From Glutamicibacter ardleyensis (GTDB lineage Bacteria; Actinomycetota; Actinomycetes; Actinomycetales; Micrococcaceae): 64,000 nucleotides of DNA. The notes beneath the pieces are model-generated. The model saw only the letters and a list, made by a program, of their open reading frames with translations, was not told the origin of the DNA and made no database searches. The number at the start of each line of letters is the position of its first letter. Within the stretch, counting starts at the first letter, position 1. Below are positions 21,038-29,805 of this stretch, piece after piece. The stretch is taken from contig NZ_BMKX01000003.1 in the NCBI RefSeq assembly GCF_014644555.1, forward strand, positions 124,001 through 188,000, written 5' to 3'. The position numbers were made by a program, and so were the translations under genes.

Positions 21038-22195
21038 TTACAACGCGCCGAAAGCACGATCCAAGTCATCGATCAGATCTGCAACATCTTCGATTCCTAC
21101 CGACAGACGAAGCAGGTTTACCGGAACTGCCAGCTCGGTGCCCTTGACCGACGCGTGGGTCATCTCCGATGGGTAGTTCATCAGCGATTCAATTCCGCCG
21201 AGGGACTCTGCCAGCGTGAACAGCTTGGTGCTTTCGGCGATCTTACGCGCGGCAGCCTCACCACCGGAGAACTGCACGGAAACCATGCCACCAAAACCAC
21301 TCATCTGCTTCTTGGCAATGTCGTGACCTGGGTGATCTTCGAAGCCTGGGTAGAGCACGCGCTCAACTTCCTTGCGTTCACGTAGCCAGTGGGCCACCTT
21401 TTCAGCGTTTTCGTTGTGTGCGCGCATGCGCACACCCAGAGTCTTCAGACCACGAGTGGTCAAGAAGGCATCCATGGGGCCCGAGACGGCACCTACGGCA
21501 AACTGGATGAATCCGATCTTCTCGGCCAGCTCATCATCCTTCACGATGACCGCTCCGCCAACAACATCGGAGTGCCCACCGATGTACTTGGTCGTGGAGT
21601 GCACCACGATATCTGCGCCCAGGGTCAACGGCTGCTGCAAGAATGGGCTGGCGAAGGTGTTGTCAACGACCAGCAGTGCGCCTGCGGCGTGCGCGATTTG
21701 TGCGACCTTCGCAATGTCGGTGATGGTCATCATTGGGTTTGAAGGAGTCTCAACCCAAACCAGCTTGGCCTTGTTCTTTTCAATTGCAGCGGTTAATGCC
21801 TGCTCATTGGACATGTCCACCGGAGTGTTGCCAATGCCCCACGCACCAAGGACGCGGTCAATGAGGCGGAAGGATCCACCGTATGCGTCATTGCCCAAGA
21901 CAATGTGATCGCCGGGGCGCAGGATTGCACGGATCAGTGAATCTTCGGCGGCCAGACCGGAGCTAAAGGAAAAAGCGTGCTTGCCCAGTTCTGCACCGGC
22001 TAGCTGTGCCTGCAGCGAGTCACGGGTCGGGTTGGTTCCGCGGCCGTATTCGTAGCCGTTGCGCAACTTGCCGATGGCTTCCTGCGCATAAGTGGTGGAG
22101 AAATGTACCGGTGGGACGACGGCGCCGGTGTGCGGTTCAAATTCCTGTCCGGCGTGTACGAAACGAGTGTTTGATCCCTGAATGTTTTCGGTCAT
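21038..22195 (-). CDS. metB: Cystathionine gamma-synthase / gamma-lyase (PLP-dependent Cys/Met metabolism enzyme)
   Basis: 385 aa from ATG 22195 (CAGGAACGTC ahead; an upstream TTG at 22219 is less likely). The PLP lysine is in S-T-T-K-Y-I-G-G-H-S-D; Y-E-Y-G-R-G-T-N-P-T-R, E-T-P-S-N-P and V-D-N-T-F-A-S-P are further family motifs of the Cys/Met PLP group. These enzymes either join O-acyl-homoserine and cysteine or cleave cystathionine. It lies 27 bp downstream of cbs on the same strand; that pairing favours reverse transsulfuration (cystathionine to cysteine), although sequence alone does not separate synthase from lyase. Confidence 0.88.
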   Translation of the reverse strand: MTENIQGSNTRFVHAGQEFEPHTGAVVPPVHFSTTYAQEAIGKLRNGYEYGRGTNPTRDSLQAQLAGAELGKHAFSFSSGLAAEDSLIRAILRPGDHIVLGNDAYGGSFRLIDRVLGAWGIGNTPVDMSNEQALTAAIEKNKAKLVWVETPSNPMMTITDIAKVAQIAHAAGALLVVDNTFASPFLQQPLTLGADIVVHSTTKYIGGHSDVVGGAVIVKDDELAEKIGFIQFAVGAVSGPMDAFLTTRGLKTLGVRMRAHNENAEKVAHWLRERKEVERVLYPGFEDHPGHDIAKKQMSGFGGMVSVQFSGGEAAARKIAESTKLFTLAESLGGIESLMNYPSEMTHASVKGTELAVPVNLLRLSVGIEDVADLIDDLDRAFGAL

Positions 22196-22222
22196 GACGT
22201 TCCTGTCCTGTTGAGTCAATGT

Positions 22223-23587
22223 TTAGCGGGTTACGTAGGCCAGCAGGTCCGACGCGGTCAGCGCGGCCTGAATTTCGCCACCGTCGGTCAACAAGACCGC
22301 CGGGTGCGTGGCAAGTAGTTCCTGGGCACGGTCTAGGCTTTCGCCGACGCCCAGCAGTGGGATGGGAAGCTGTTCGAGCTCAGCTAATGTGCTGGTAGCT
22401 TCGGCCCCGGCCAATAGGGCGTCGGTGAGCGTGGCTGCACCGATCACCGCACGGATCTCTCCGATACGTGCAGGTAACTGCGCGGTGCCAACCACTAGTG
22501 CTTCGGCTCCGGACTCGCGCAGCTTCTTTGCGGCTTCGGCCAGGGTAGTTTCTGCGCTCACAGTTGGCTGTGGCTGAGTGGCCAATGCGCGAGCAATTTG
22601 CGCCAGCTTCATGTTTTCTTCTCCGGTGAAGCCTTGGGTCAGCATCCACGAGTCATTAAAAATCTTTGCCAGGTAGCCGCGTCCACCGTCGGGAGCAATG
22701 ACCACCACGACGTCGTCTTCACTCAAGTTTTGAGCCACACGTAGCGCGGCGACAATCGCCATACCCGAAGAGCCGCCAAGTAGCAGCCCTTCTTCCTTGG
22801 CCAGACGGCGCGTCATCGCGAAGGACTCTGCGTCGTTGACCGGCTCCACCACATCGGGTACGGCCGGATCATAGTTGCCTGGCCACATGTCCTCGCCGAC
22901 ACCTTCGACAAAGTATGGCCGTCCGGTACCGCCGGAGTACACCGAACCGTCTGGGTCTGCGGCAATCACCTTGACCGGGCCGCTGGCTCGGTCAGCAGAT
23001 ATTTGCTTCAGGTAACGTCCGGTGCCGGTGATCGTTCCGCCGGTGCCGGCACCAATTACTACGTGGGTGAGCAAGCCGTCGGTGTCGTTCCAGATTTCTG
23101 GGCCGGTTGATTCGAAGTGGCTATCGGGAGCTGCTGGGTTAGAAAATTGGTCTGGCTTGTATGCGCCGTCGATCTCGCGGACCAGCCGGTCCGAGACGCC
23201 GTAATAGGATTCTTCAGATTCTGGGGCGACCGCTGTCGGCGTCACCACCACCTCGGCGCCGTAGGCTCGCAAAACATCGCGTTTTTCTTCGCCCACCTTG
23301 TCGGGAGTGACAAAAATTGTTTTGTATCCCTTGAGCTGACCCACCATCGCCAGCCCCACACCGGTGTTGCCACTGGTTGGTTCGACGATAGTTCCGCCAG
23401 GCTTCAATTCGCCACTTTGTTCGGCACGCTCAACCATTTTCAAGGAAATGCGATCCTTGATAGATCCGCCCGGGTTCAGGTATTCCAGCTTGACCAACAC
23501 GGTGGCTTTGATACCGTCGGTCACCCGATTGAGTTTGACGAGTGGCGTGTTGCCAATCAGATCTAGAACTGTAGACGCATACTTCAT
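22223..23587 (-). CDS. cbs: Cystathionine beta-synthase with C-terminal CBS domain pair
   Basis: 454 aa. The PLP fold carries G-N-T-P-L-V-K-L, P-G-G-S-I-K-D-R (PLP Lys), T-S-G-N-T-G and G-A-G-T-G-G-T-I-T-G; residues from about 335 to the end form a tandem CBS domain module, which in this family often senses adenosyl ligands. It condenses homocysteine with serine to cystathionine. First gene of a cbs-metB operon. Start ATG 23587 chosen by homology of the MKYASTVLDLIGNTPLV start; the frame is open further upstream. Confidence 0.92.
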   Translation of the reverse strand: MKYASTVLDLIGNTPLVKLNRVTDGIKATVLVKLEYLNPGGSIKDRISLKMVERAEQSGELKPGGTIVEPTSGNTGVGLAMVGQLKGYKTIFVTPDKVGEEKRDVLRAYGAEVVVTPTAVAPESEESYYGVSDRLVREIDGAYKPDQFSNPAAPDSHFESTGPEIWNDTDGLLTHVVIGAGTGGTITGTGRYLKQISADRASGPVKVIAADPDGSVYSGGTGRPYFVEGVGEDMWPGNYDPAVPDVVEPVNDAESFAMTRRLAKEEGLLLGGSSGMAIVAALRVAQNLSEDDVVVVIAPDGGRGYLAKIFNDSWMLTQGFTGEENMKLAQIARALATQPQPTVSAETTLAEAAKKLRESGAEALVVGTAQLPARIGEIRAVIGAATLTDALLAGAEATSTLAELEQLPIPLLGVGESLDRAQELLATHPAVLLTDGGEIQAALTASDLLAYVTR

Positions 23588-23698
23588 GTCAAGAACTTTA
23601 CCGGCGCTTGTCACACATGTCGTGGCGGTACGTAGCTTTGCGTCATGCAATAGCGTGAAAGTATGGGAAATGTTAGTGAGAGGAAGGGTTTTGACAGT

Positions 23699-24664
23699 AT
23701 GCACTTTGATGCCATGACCGGCTCTTACGACCCGCAGCGTCCGGTAAGTCTGCAGAAGTCGTTAGGGATTTTGCGTCGTGGTCTGGGCGACCCAACGATC
23801 CGGCTAACCGAAGCCGAGGCCTGGCTGGCGTTCGCCAGCCCGTTCGGCGATGCCACGTTGCGCATCACTAAACACTCGCTGAACTCTGCCGCACACTGTG
23901 AAGCGTGGGGTGCTGGGGCACCCTGGGCCATCAAGCACGCACCGGATCTCCTGGGTGCCTCCGATGATTGGTCTGGCTTTGATGAGCCGGATTTTTTTTC
24001 TTCTTTGCCCGAGTTGGTCCAGCATCAACGTGTACTACACCGCGACTTGGTGCTGCCGCGAACCAATAGAATTTTTGACCACGCCGCCGGGGCTATCCTC
24101 GAACAACGAGTCACCGGCATCGAAGCGAACTATGCCTGGCGTTGGCTGATCCGGCACCATGGACGTCCTGCTCCGGGGCCGGCACCGCAGGGACTAGCGC
24201 TTTTTCCTCGCCCCGAAGAACTTGCAAGGCTCAAAAGGTGGGACTGGCAGGCCGCCCGAGTAGAACAACAACGCGCACAAGCCCTAGGCAGGCTTGCGGT
24301 GGCGGCGAGCCGTCTAGAATGGTGGGCTGCCAGAGATCTGAGAGCAGAAAAGCCCCATACTTCAGGCGCAGGAACGATTGAGTCAGCACTGTTATCTTTG
24401 CCGGGCGTCGGACCGTGGACTGTGGCAGAAACCTTGCAACGTTCGCATGGTTCACCCGACCATATTTCCGTTGGCGATTACCATCTGGCTGGTTTTGTCG
24501 GCCAAGTACTTATTGGGCGTCGGGTTGATGATCTGAAGATGCTTGAGCTTCTTCAGCCTTTTTCGGATCATCGGCAACGGGTGATCCGGCTGTTGCAGCT
24601 TTCGGGACAGAAAAAACAAAGCTTCGGGCCACGCTACGCCCCGTTAGATCACCGAGGTCGTTAG
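23699..24664 (+). CDS. AlkA-like DNA-3-methyladenine glycosylase (HhH-GPD)
   Basis: About 321 aa. The C-terminal half carries the helix-hairpin-helix plus catalytic Asp: L-L-S-L-P-G-V-G-P-W-T-V then I-S-V-G-D-Y-H-L, the HhH-GPD signature (Asp in GDYHL). The N-terminal 150 residues are less conserved, as in AlkA-type enzymes. It would remove alkylated purines in base excision repair. ATG 23699 has AGGAAGGG ahead; ATG 23663 upstream and ATG 23714 downstream are alternatives. Divergent to cbs. Confidence 0.75.
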   Translation: MHFDAMTGSYDPQRPVSLQKSLGILRRGLGDPTIRLTEAEAWLAFASPFGDATLRITKHSLNSAAHCEAWGAGAPWAIKHAPDLLGASDDWSGFDEPDFFSSLPELVQHQRVLHRDLVLPRTNRIFDHAAGAILEQRVTGIEANYAWRWLIRHHGRPAPGPAPQGLALFPRPEELARLKRWDWQAARVEQQRAQALGRLAVAASRLEWWAARDLRAEKPHTSGAGTIESALLSLPGVGPWTVAETLQRSHGSPDHISVGDYHLAGFVGQVLIGRRVDDLKMLELLQPFSDHRQRVIRLLQLSGQKKQSFGPRYAPLDHRGR

Positions 24665-24695
24665 CAGCCCGAAGCTATTAATAGTGCTTTGTGTA

Positions 24696-25067
24696 TTACT
24701 CCGCCTGTGCAGCTTCCTCGGCGATTTGCGCGTGTACCTCAGACATGTCAATGCCCTTCACCGCGGTGACTAGATCTTCAAGCTGAGCCTGGTTCAAAAC
24801 ACCAGGCTGCGAAAAGACGAGGACCTTTTCACGGAACGCCATCACGGTAGGAATCGAGGTCACGTTAGCTGCTCGTGCCAAACCCTGCTCCGCTTCGGTA
24901 TCAACCTTGGCGAACACGACATCCTGGAATTTTTCCGAAGTCTGTTCATAAACCGGGGCGAACTGACGGCAAGGACCGCACCACGCTGCCCAGAAATCAA
25001 CGAGCACAATGTCATTGTCTGCAATCAGCTGGGCGAATTCTGCTTCGCTCACATTTTTAGTTGCCAT
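24696..25067 (-). CDS. trxA: Thioredoxin
   Basis: 123 aa from ATG 25067 (MATKNVSEAEFAQLIAD). Active site W-C-G-P-C within V-D-F-W-A-A-W-C-G-P-C-R-Q-F, and cis-Pro segment T-S-I-P-T-V. The frame runs open back into the tRNA-Tyr gene, so the longer ORF is an artefact. The C-terminus extends about 15 residues beyond E. coli TrxA with an acidic/alanine tail (AQIAEEAAQAE). Cytosolic disulfide reductase using thioredoxin reductase. Confidence 0.95.
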   Translation of the reverse strand: MATKNVSEAEFAQLIADNDIVLVDFWAAWCGPCRQFAPVYEQTSEKFQDVVFAKVDTEAEQGLARAANVTSIPTVMAFREKVLVFSQPGVLNQAQLEDLVTAVKGIDMSEVHAQIAEEAAQAE

Positions 25068-25176
25068 GCCTACACGGTATCTGAATTTATCCGCAAGTAC
25101 GTAGCTTGGAGAGATTGGACGCAGTAGCAAAGCACAAAATTCAAGACTTTTAAGTAATGTCTCCGGGATGCAAAAA

Positions 25177-25204
25177 ACTCCCAGATCTTTCGATCTGGGA
25201 GTTA
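25177..25204 (-). terminator. Terminator of tRNA-Tyr
   Basis: AACTCCCAGATC / GATCTGGGAGTT, 12-bp perfect stem, loop TTTC, six T residues leftwards. Five bases past the tRNA. Confidence 0.9.
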
Positions 25205-25208
25205 TCTG

Positions 25209-25290
25209 TGGCAGATACTGGATTCGAACCAGTGAAGGCGTTGCCAGCTGATTTACAGTCAGCCCCCTTTGGCCACTCGGGTAATCTGCC
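25209..25290 (-). tRNA. tRNA-Tyr (GTA)
   Basis: 82 nt with the long variable arm of a class II tRNA. Acceptor GGCAGAT/ATCTGCC, anticodon loop CTGTAAA, T-loop TTCGAAT, discriminator A, no CCA. Its 3' side faces trxA. Confidence 0.95.
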
Positions 25291-25455
25291 ATGTTTGTTC
25301 ACGTCGGAACGAGAAATAACTCTACAGGAGTTTTTGTAGCTTGTGAAATCGAGAGGGGCATTTTTGATGTAAGCCTGATCACAGCCGAAATTCTTCTCGC
25401 TAAACCGGTAGGCTATGAAGCGAATTGGACCCGTAGAACACCAAGGAGAAATCAC

Positions 25456-25944
25456 ATGGCTAGCGATTCCACATTTGATGTTGTCAGCAAGGTAGACAGT
25501 CAAGAAGTCGCCAACGCAATGAACCAGGCTCAGAAGGAAATCGTCCAGCGATACGACTTCAAGGGCATCGGCGCAGAAGTTGATTTCAGCGGCGAGAAGA
25601 TCCTGATGAAGGCGAACTCTGAAGAGCGCGTCAAGGCTGTACTGGATGTCTTCCAGTCCAAGCTGGTCAAGCGCAACATCTCCCTGAAGTCCTTGGACGC
25701 CGGCGAGCCTTACGCATCGGGCAAGGAATACCGCATCGAAGCATCCATCGTTGAGGGTATTGCTCAGGATGTTGCCAAGAAGATCAACAAGCTCATTCGT
25801 GATGAGGCACCCAAGGGAGTCAAGTCCACCATTCAGGGTGATGAGCTGCGCGTATCATCGAAGTCCCGCGATGACTTGCAGGCCACTATGACGCTGCTTC
25901 GTGGTTTCGACGAAGCAGACCTACAGTTTGTGAACTTCCGCTAG
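25456..25944 (+). CDS. yajQ: YajQ family nucleotide-binding protein
   Basis: 162 aa from ATG 25456 with AAGGAG ahead. S-T-F-D-V-V-S-K-V-D at the start, Q-R-Y-D-F-K-G and the C-terminal F-R end match DUF520/YajQ. In Xanthomonas a YajQ protein binds cyclic di-GMP and works with a LysR regulator; in most bacteria the function is unknown. Monocistronic, followed by a strong terminator. Confidence 0.93.
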   Translation: MASDSTFDVVSKVDSQEVANAMNQAQKEIVQRYDFKGIGAEVDFSGEKILMKANSEERVKAVLDVFQSKLVKRNISLKSLDAGEPYASGKEYRIEASIVEGIAQDVAKKINKLIRDEAPKGVKSTIQGDELRVSSKSRDDLQATMTLLRGFDEADLQFVNFR

Positions 25945-25979
25945 ACGCACACCGCGTAAGGCTTCTAAGCCACACGCAT

Positions 25980-26017
25980 AAAGGGCGTCGTTGCCACTCT
26001 TGGCAACGACGCCCTTT
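25980..26017. terminator. Bidirectional terminator between yajQ and htpX
   Basis: 17-bp perfect stem (AAAGGGCGTCGTTGCCA) with a CTCT loop; T-rich on the right (TTTGCTGTTT). Convergent genes share it. Confidence 0.9.
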
Positions 26018-26033
26018 GCTGTTTCACAAGCTA

Positions 26034-26897
26034 TTACTGCCCGCGTGCCATCGCTTGAAGTCGAGCCACCCGGTCATCCATCGACGGGTGTGTGGAGAAC
26101 ATCTGCTTCAGACGCGAACCGAAAGGGTTAGCAATCATCAGGTGTGAGCTGTTGACCAGCTTCTGATCCTGGGGTGCCAGCGGGGCGGCGCTGATGCCCG
26201 ACTCCAAGCGGCGCAGAGCACTAGCCAGCGCCAGTGGATCACCGGTGAGTTTGGCACCATCTTCGTCCGCGTCGAACTCGCGGGTACGGCTGACTGCCAT
26301 TTGAATCATCGAGGCGGCCAGCGGGGCCAACAAGGACATAGCAATCAACGCGATGGGATTAACGTTGCGGTTATCGCGTCCACCGAAGAACAACATGAAC
26401 TGTGCAACAGAGGTGATGACGCCTGCTACCGCGGCGGCCACCGAGGAGGTGAGGATGTCACGGTTATATACGTGCATTAGTTCGTGGCCCAGTACTCCGC
26501 GCAGTTCACGCTCATCGAGCAGCTGCAAGATCCCTTCCGTGCAGCAGACCGCGGCGTTTTCCGGGTTTCGGCCGGTGGCAAAAGCATTAGGTGAGGTAGT
26601 TGGCGAGACGTAGAGGCGCGGCATCGGCTGTTGCGCATTGATCGACAGCTCACGGACAATGCGGTACATGCCTGGCTGGTCCGCCTCGGTGACCGGATAG
26701 GCCTGCATAGAGCGCAGCGCGATCTTATCGCTGTTCCAGTATCCGTAGGCAGTGGTACCCAGACCGACCAGCGCAAAGATCCAGATAAAGGAACTATTGC
26801 CGCTACCGACGGAAATGAGCGAGCCGAGCGCAAGCAACAGGGCAAACATGCCGCCGAGCAATAGCGCAGTCTTAAAACCATTGTTATGTTTATGCAC
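26034..26897 (-). CDS. htpX: HtpX zinc metalloprotease homolog (M48B)
   Basis: 287 aa. Two N-terminal helices (residues 8-30 and 35-53), then V-S-P-T-T-S-P-N-A-F-A-T-G, the zinc site L-G-H-E-L-M-H-V, two more helices around residues 150-200, and F-D-A-D-E-D-G-A-K supplying the third ligand (E). It is a membrane quality-control endopeptidase with a cytosolic active site. The start is GTG 26897, nine bases after GGGGAG. Confidence 0.95.
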   Translation of the reverse strand: MHKHNNGFKTALLLGGMFALLLALGSLISVGSGNSSFIWIFALVGLGTTAYGYWNSDKIALRSMQAYPVTEADQPGMYRIVRELSINAQQPMPRLYVSPTTSPNAFATGRNPENAAVCCTEGILQLLDERELRGVLGHELMHVYNRDILTSSVAAAVAGVITSVAQFMLFFGGRDNRNVNPIALIAMSLLAPLAASMIQMAVSRTREFDADEDGAKLTGDPLALASALRRLESGISAAPLAPQDQKLVNSSHLMIANPFGSRLKQMFSTHPSMDDRVARLQAMARGQ

Positions 26898-27119
26898 TTA
26901 GGTCCACTCCCCGTGTCCGTAATCCCGATACCTTTAGTGTATTTGAACGACCGGCCCGAAAGGTTTGTTCCCCGACGAGTCGCTGCGCGGGCCCTAAGGT
27001 GACTACTATCACCTAGTGTGACTGTGAGGCGCTGCGGGACATACGATCAACAGATAATGCGCGGGTCTGCGGATCGCGTGAACTTTTCAAGACATGGCGG
27101 AAGAAGACACGAATAACTC

Positions 27120-28058
27120 ATGAGTTCCGGCAGCAATAAACCAGTTCGCTCCGAACATTCCTTGGGCCTGATCCAAGGCACCGCAGCGTACCTCATTTGG
27201 GGTTTACTCCCCCTGTACTTCCTGTTCTTACCGCAGATCTCAGCCTTTGAATTTGTTGCTGTGCGGATCGTTTTCTCGCTGATCTTCTGTATGTTGCTGT
27301 TGCTAGCCACCAAACAGATTCGTCTGTTCATCAGCATGTTCAGAGACGGCAAAACGGTGGGCAGACTCGGCCTTGCCAGCGTTCTGATTGCGGTGAACTG
27401 GACGCTGTACGCCTTTGCGATACTCACCGGCCACGTTTTAGAGGCTTCGTTGGGGTACTTCATTAACCCCATCGTCGCGATTGTCCTGGGCGTGATCGTC
27501 TTGAAGGAAAAGCTCAGTCGCCTGCAGTGGCTTTCCTTGGCCGTTGCCGCGCTTGCAGTGATCGTATTGACGGTCGGTTTGGGCCGGGTCCCCTGGATCT
27601 CCTTGGGCTTGGCTTTCTCCTTTGGATTCTATGGACTGGTCAAAAATCAGGTCGGCAAAAGTGGCACCGCGTTGGGTGCGCTCACCATGGAAACGCTACT
27701 GCTGACCCCGCTATCACTCATTTTCTTGGGCTGGACGATGTTCCACGGCACCTCGGTGTTTACCTCCGTAGATGTCCCAACCTTTGCCTTGCTCGCCATC
27801 AGTGGCATTATCACGGCTGTACCGCTACTGCTCTTTGGCGGAGCGGCCCGTCGTCTTCCACTGAGCACCTTAGGTTCCTTGCAGTTCTTGGCACCGATTA
27901 TGCAGTTCATCCTGGGCCTACTGGTATTCGGTGAGTCAATGCCGGCGGAGCGTTGGATTGGCTTCGCGCTGGTCTGGGTAGCGGTAGTACTCATTGTTTT
28001 GGACATGGTGCGTACCCCACGTGTTGGCCCGGGGCCTGAACCCAAAAAAGTCAGCTGA
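27120..28058 (+). CDS. rarD: RarD-type EamA family transporter
   Basis: 312 aa, ten predicted helices in two EamA repeats. G-T-A-A-Y-L-I-W-G-L-L-P-L-Y at residues 20-33 and A-V-N-W-T-L-Y-A-F at about 97 are RarD markers. Named for a link with chloramphenicol sensitivity; the substrate is not known. Alone, ending in a strong terminator. Confidence 0.88.
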   Translation: MSSGSNKPVRSEHSLGLIQGTAAYLIWGLLPLYFLFLPQISAFEFVAVRIVFSLIFCMLLLLATKQIRLFISMFRDGKTVGRLGLASVLIAVNWTLYAFAILTGHVLEASLGYFINPIVAIVLGVIVLKEKLSRLQWLSLAVAALAVIVLTVGLGRVPWISLGLAFSFGFYGLVKNQVGKSGTALGALTMETLLLTPLSLIFLGWTMFHGTSVFTSVDVPTFALLAISGIITAVPLLLFGGAARRLPLSTLGSLQFLAPIMQFILGLLVFGESMPAERWIGFALVWVAVVLIVLDMVRTPRVGPGPEPKKVS

Positions 28059-28080
28059 ACAATTCATTCATTAAATAACG

Positions 28081-28111
28081 CGGGGGCTGGTTCGTTTAGA
28101 ACCAGCCCCCG
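28081..28111. terminator. Bidirectional terminator between rarD and gabT
   Basis: CGGGGGCTGGTTC / GAACCAGCCCCCG, 13-bp perfect stem, 5-nt loop, A/T-rich tails on both sides. Confidence 0.9.
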
Positions 28112-28128
28112 AATTATTTACTCAAGAA

Positions 28129-29469
28129 TTAGGCGTGCTTGCGAATCGCCGCTTCAAGAACGTCAAATGCTTCGCTGAGCAGCTCGTCACTGATCACCAA
28201 TGGTGGCAGTAGGCGCACTACGTTGCCGTAGGTACCGCAGGTGAGGATCAGAACACCTTCTGCGAGGCATTCCTCGGCAATCTTCTTCGTCAGTGCGGCG
28301 TCTGGTTCCTTGCCGCCAGCCTTGACGAATTCAATGGCGACCATTGCGCCACGTCCACGGATGTCACCCAGTGCGGAGATTTCCTTTCGGATAACACCAA
28401 AGCGAGTGAAGAACTGCTCTTCGATCTGGCGGGCTCGCCCGGCCAGATCCTGCTCTTCCATGAACTTGATGCTCTCTAGCGCTGCAGCCACGGCCACAGG
28501 GTTGCCACCGTAGGTGCCGCCCAGTCCGCCACCGTGGACCGAGTCCAATAGTTCGGCGCGACCAATCAGGCCCGACAGCGGCATGCCGCCAGCGATGCCC
28601 TTAGCCACGGTCACCAGATCTGGTTCGATACCTTCGATGTCCGAGGCGAACCATGCGCCCGAGCGGGCGAAGCCTGCCTGGACTTCATCTGCAATGAACA
28701 CGATGCCGTTTTCCTTGGCCCACTCAGCCACGCGTGGCAGGAAGCCGGTGGCGGGAACGATGAAGCCGCCCTCGCCCTGGATCGGTTCGATGATGATCGC
28801 GGCGATCTGATCTCCGCCAATCTGCTTCTCCATGGCCAAGATTGCGCGCTCTGCGGCTTCTTTACCTGAGATGTTGGGGTTTTCTTCGCGGTATGGGTAG
28901 CTCATTGGCATCCGGTAGATCTCAGGAGCCAGCGGGCCGAAGCCACGCTTGTAGGGGGCGGCCTTGGCGGTCAAGCCCATGGTGAGGTTTGTACGGCCGT
29001 GGTAGGCATGGTCAAAGGCCACCACTGCCTGGCGTCCGGTGGCTACGCGAGCAACCTTGATCGCATTTTCTACTGCTTCGGCGCCCGAGTTGAAGAATAC
29101 TGCGCGCTTTTCAAAGTGGCCCGGAGTGATCGTCGCTAGCTTTTCGGCCAACTCGATGTAATTCTCGTACGGTGCCACCATGAAGCAGGTGTGGGTGAAT
29201 CGAGCTGCCTGCTCGGCAACTGCCTTGGCTACCGCTGGGTTCGACGCACCGACGGTAGTGACCGCGATACCCGAGCCGAGGTCGATGAGCTGATTTCCGT
29301 CCACGTCAACGATGATTCCACCGTCTACATCGGCTGCGTAGACCGGCAGGCTAGAAGCAACGCCGGCTGCGACTGCCTTGGCACGGCGGGCGGCCAGTGC
29401 CTGGGACTTTGGACCTGGGAAGGCGCCATTAATCTGGCGCTTCTGCTCGATGCGGTAAGTAACGTCCAC
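28129..29469 (-). CDS. gabT: 4-aminobutyrate aminotransferase
   Basis: 446 aa from GTG 29469, six bases after AAAGGA. Class III PLP aminotransferase: F-F-N-S-G-A-E-A-V-E-N-A, Y-H-G-R-T, E-P-I-Q-G-E-G-G, F-I-A-D-E-V-Q-A-G-F (PLP Asp) and V-T-V-A-K-G-I-A-G-G (PLP Lys). The set fits GabT: GABA plus 2-oxoglutarate to succinate semialdehyde. Upstream on the same strand are an NSS transporter and its small subunit, and a divergent PucR regulator, a setting known to control GABA use in Corynebacterium. No gabD is in the window. Confidence 0.92.
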   Translation of the reverse strand: MDVTYRIEQKRQINGAFPGPKSQALAARRAKAVAAGVASSLPVYAADVDGGIIVDVDGNQLIDLGSGIAVTTVGASNPAVAKAVAEQAARFTHTCFMVAPYENYIELAEKLATITPGHFEKRAVFFNSGAEAVENAIKVARVATGRQAVVAFDHAYHGRTNLTMGLTAKAAPYKRGFGPLAPEIYRMPMSYPYREENPNISGKEAAERAILAMEKQIGGDQIAAIIIEPIQGEGGFIVPATGFLPRVAEWAKENGIVFIADEVQAGFARSGAWFASDIEGIEPDLVTVAKGIAGGMPLSGLIGRAELLDSVHGGGLGGTYGGNPVAVAAALESIKFMEEQDLAGRARQIEEQFFTRFGVIRKEISALGDIRGRGAMVAIEFVKAGGKEPDAALTKKIAEECLAEGVLILTCGTYGNVVRLLPPLVISDELLSEAFDVLEAAIRKHA

Positions 29470-29607
29470 CGTGATTCCTTTCAAAAAAATATCCGGCTCT
29501 AGTTCGGCCGGTATGACTCTAGATAGAACACTATGGCCGGGATTCGTATCGATCTACCAATACCGGCACAAAAATGAACCACCTTCATAGTGCACTTGCA
29601 CAAGAAA

Positions 29608-29648
29608 GGTCTCCGCCCCACGAATCTAGAATTCGCGGGGTGGAGACC
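29608..29648 (-). terminator. Terminator of the metP-metS transcript
   Basis: 18-bp stem with two G-U pairs (GGTCTCCGCCCCACGAAT), 5-nt loop, TTTCTT leftwards. It separates the transporter operon from gabT, which therefore likely has its own promoter. Confidence 0.8.
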
Positions 29649-29662
29649 AGATGACTTTGTGG

Positions 29663-29803
29663 TTACTCGTTACCCGTTGGGGCGAGCTCTATATCGTCAT
29701 CCTGCTTCTCGGGATGGCGGGATAGATTCCACAGGCTTAGCGCCAAGCCGCCCCAAATGGTCAGCATGGAGATGATCATGAAGGTAATTGCGATTCCACT
29801 CAT
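29663..29803 (-). CDS. metS: MetS-type NSS transporter small subunit
   Basis: 46 aa: MSGIAITFMIISMLTIWGGL, one membrane helix, then a short N-L-S-R-H-P-E segment and an acidic tail. This matches the MetS small subunit family (methionine/alanine import), whose members are 40-60 aa with an I-W-G-G-L helix and R-H-P-E. AAGGAG lies eight bases ahead of ATG 29803, and the gene starts two bases after the metP stop. In Corynebacterium the small subunit is needed for MetP transport. Confidence 0.88.
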   Translation of the reverse strand: MSGIAITFMIISMLTIWGGLALSLWNLSRHPEKQDDDIELAPTGNE

Positions 29804-29805
29804 GG

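Noticed and set aside
22196-23700. SAM riboswitch upstream of the cbs-metB genes
   Set aside because: The 27-bp gap and the short region upstream of cbs are too small and show no suitable stems.
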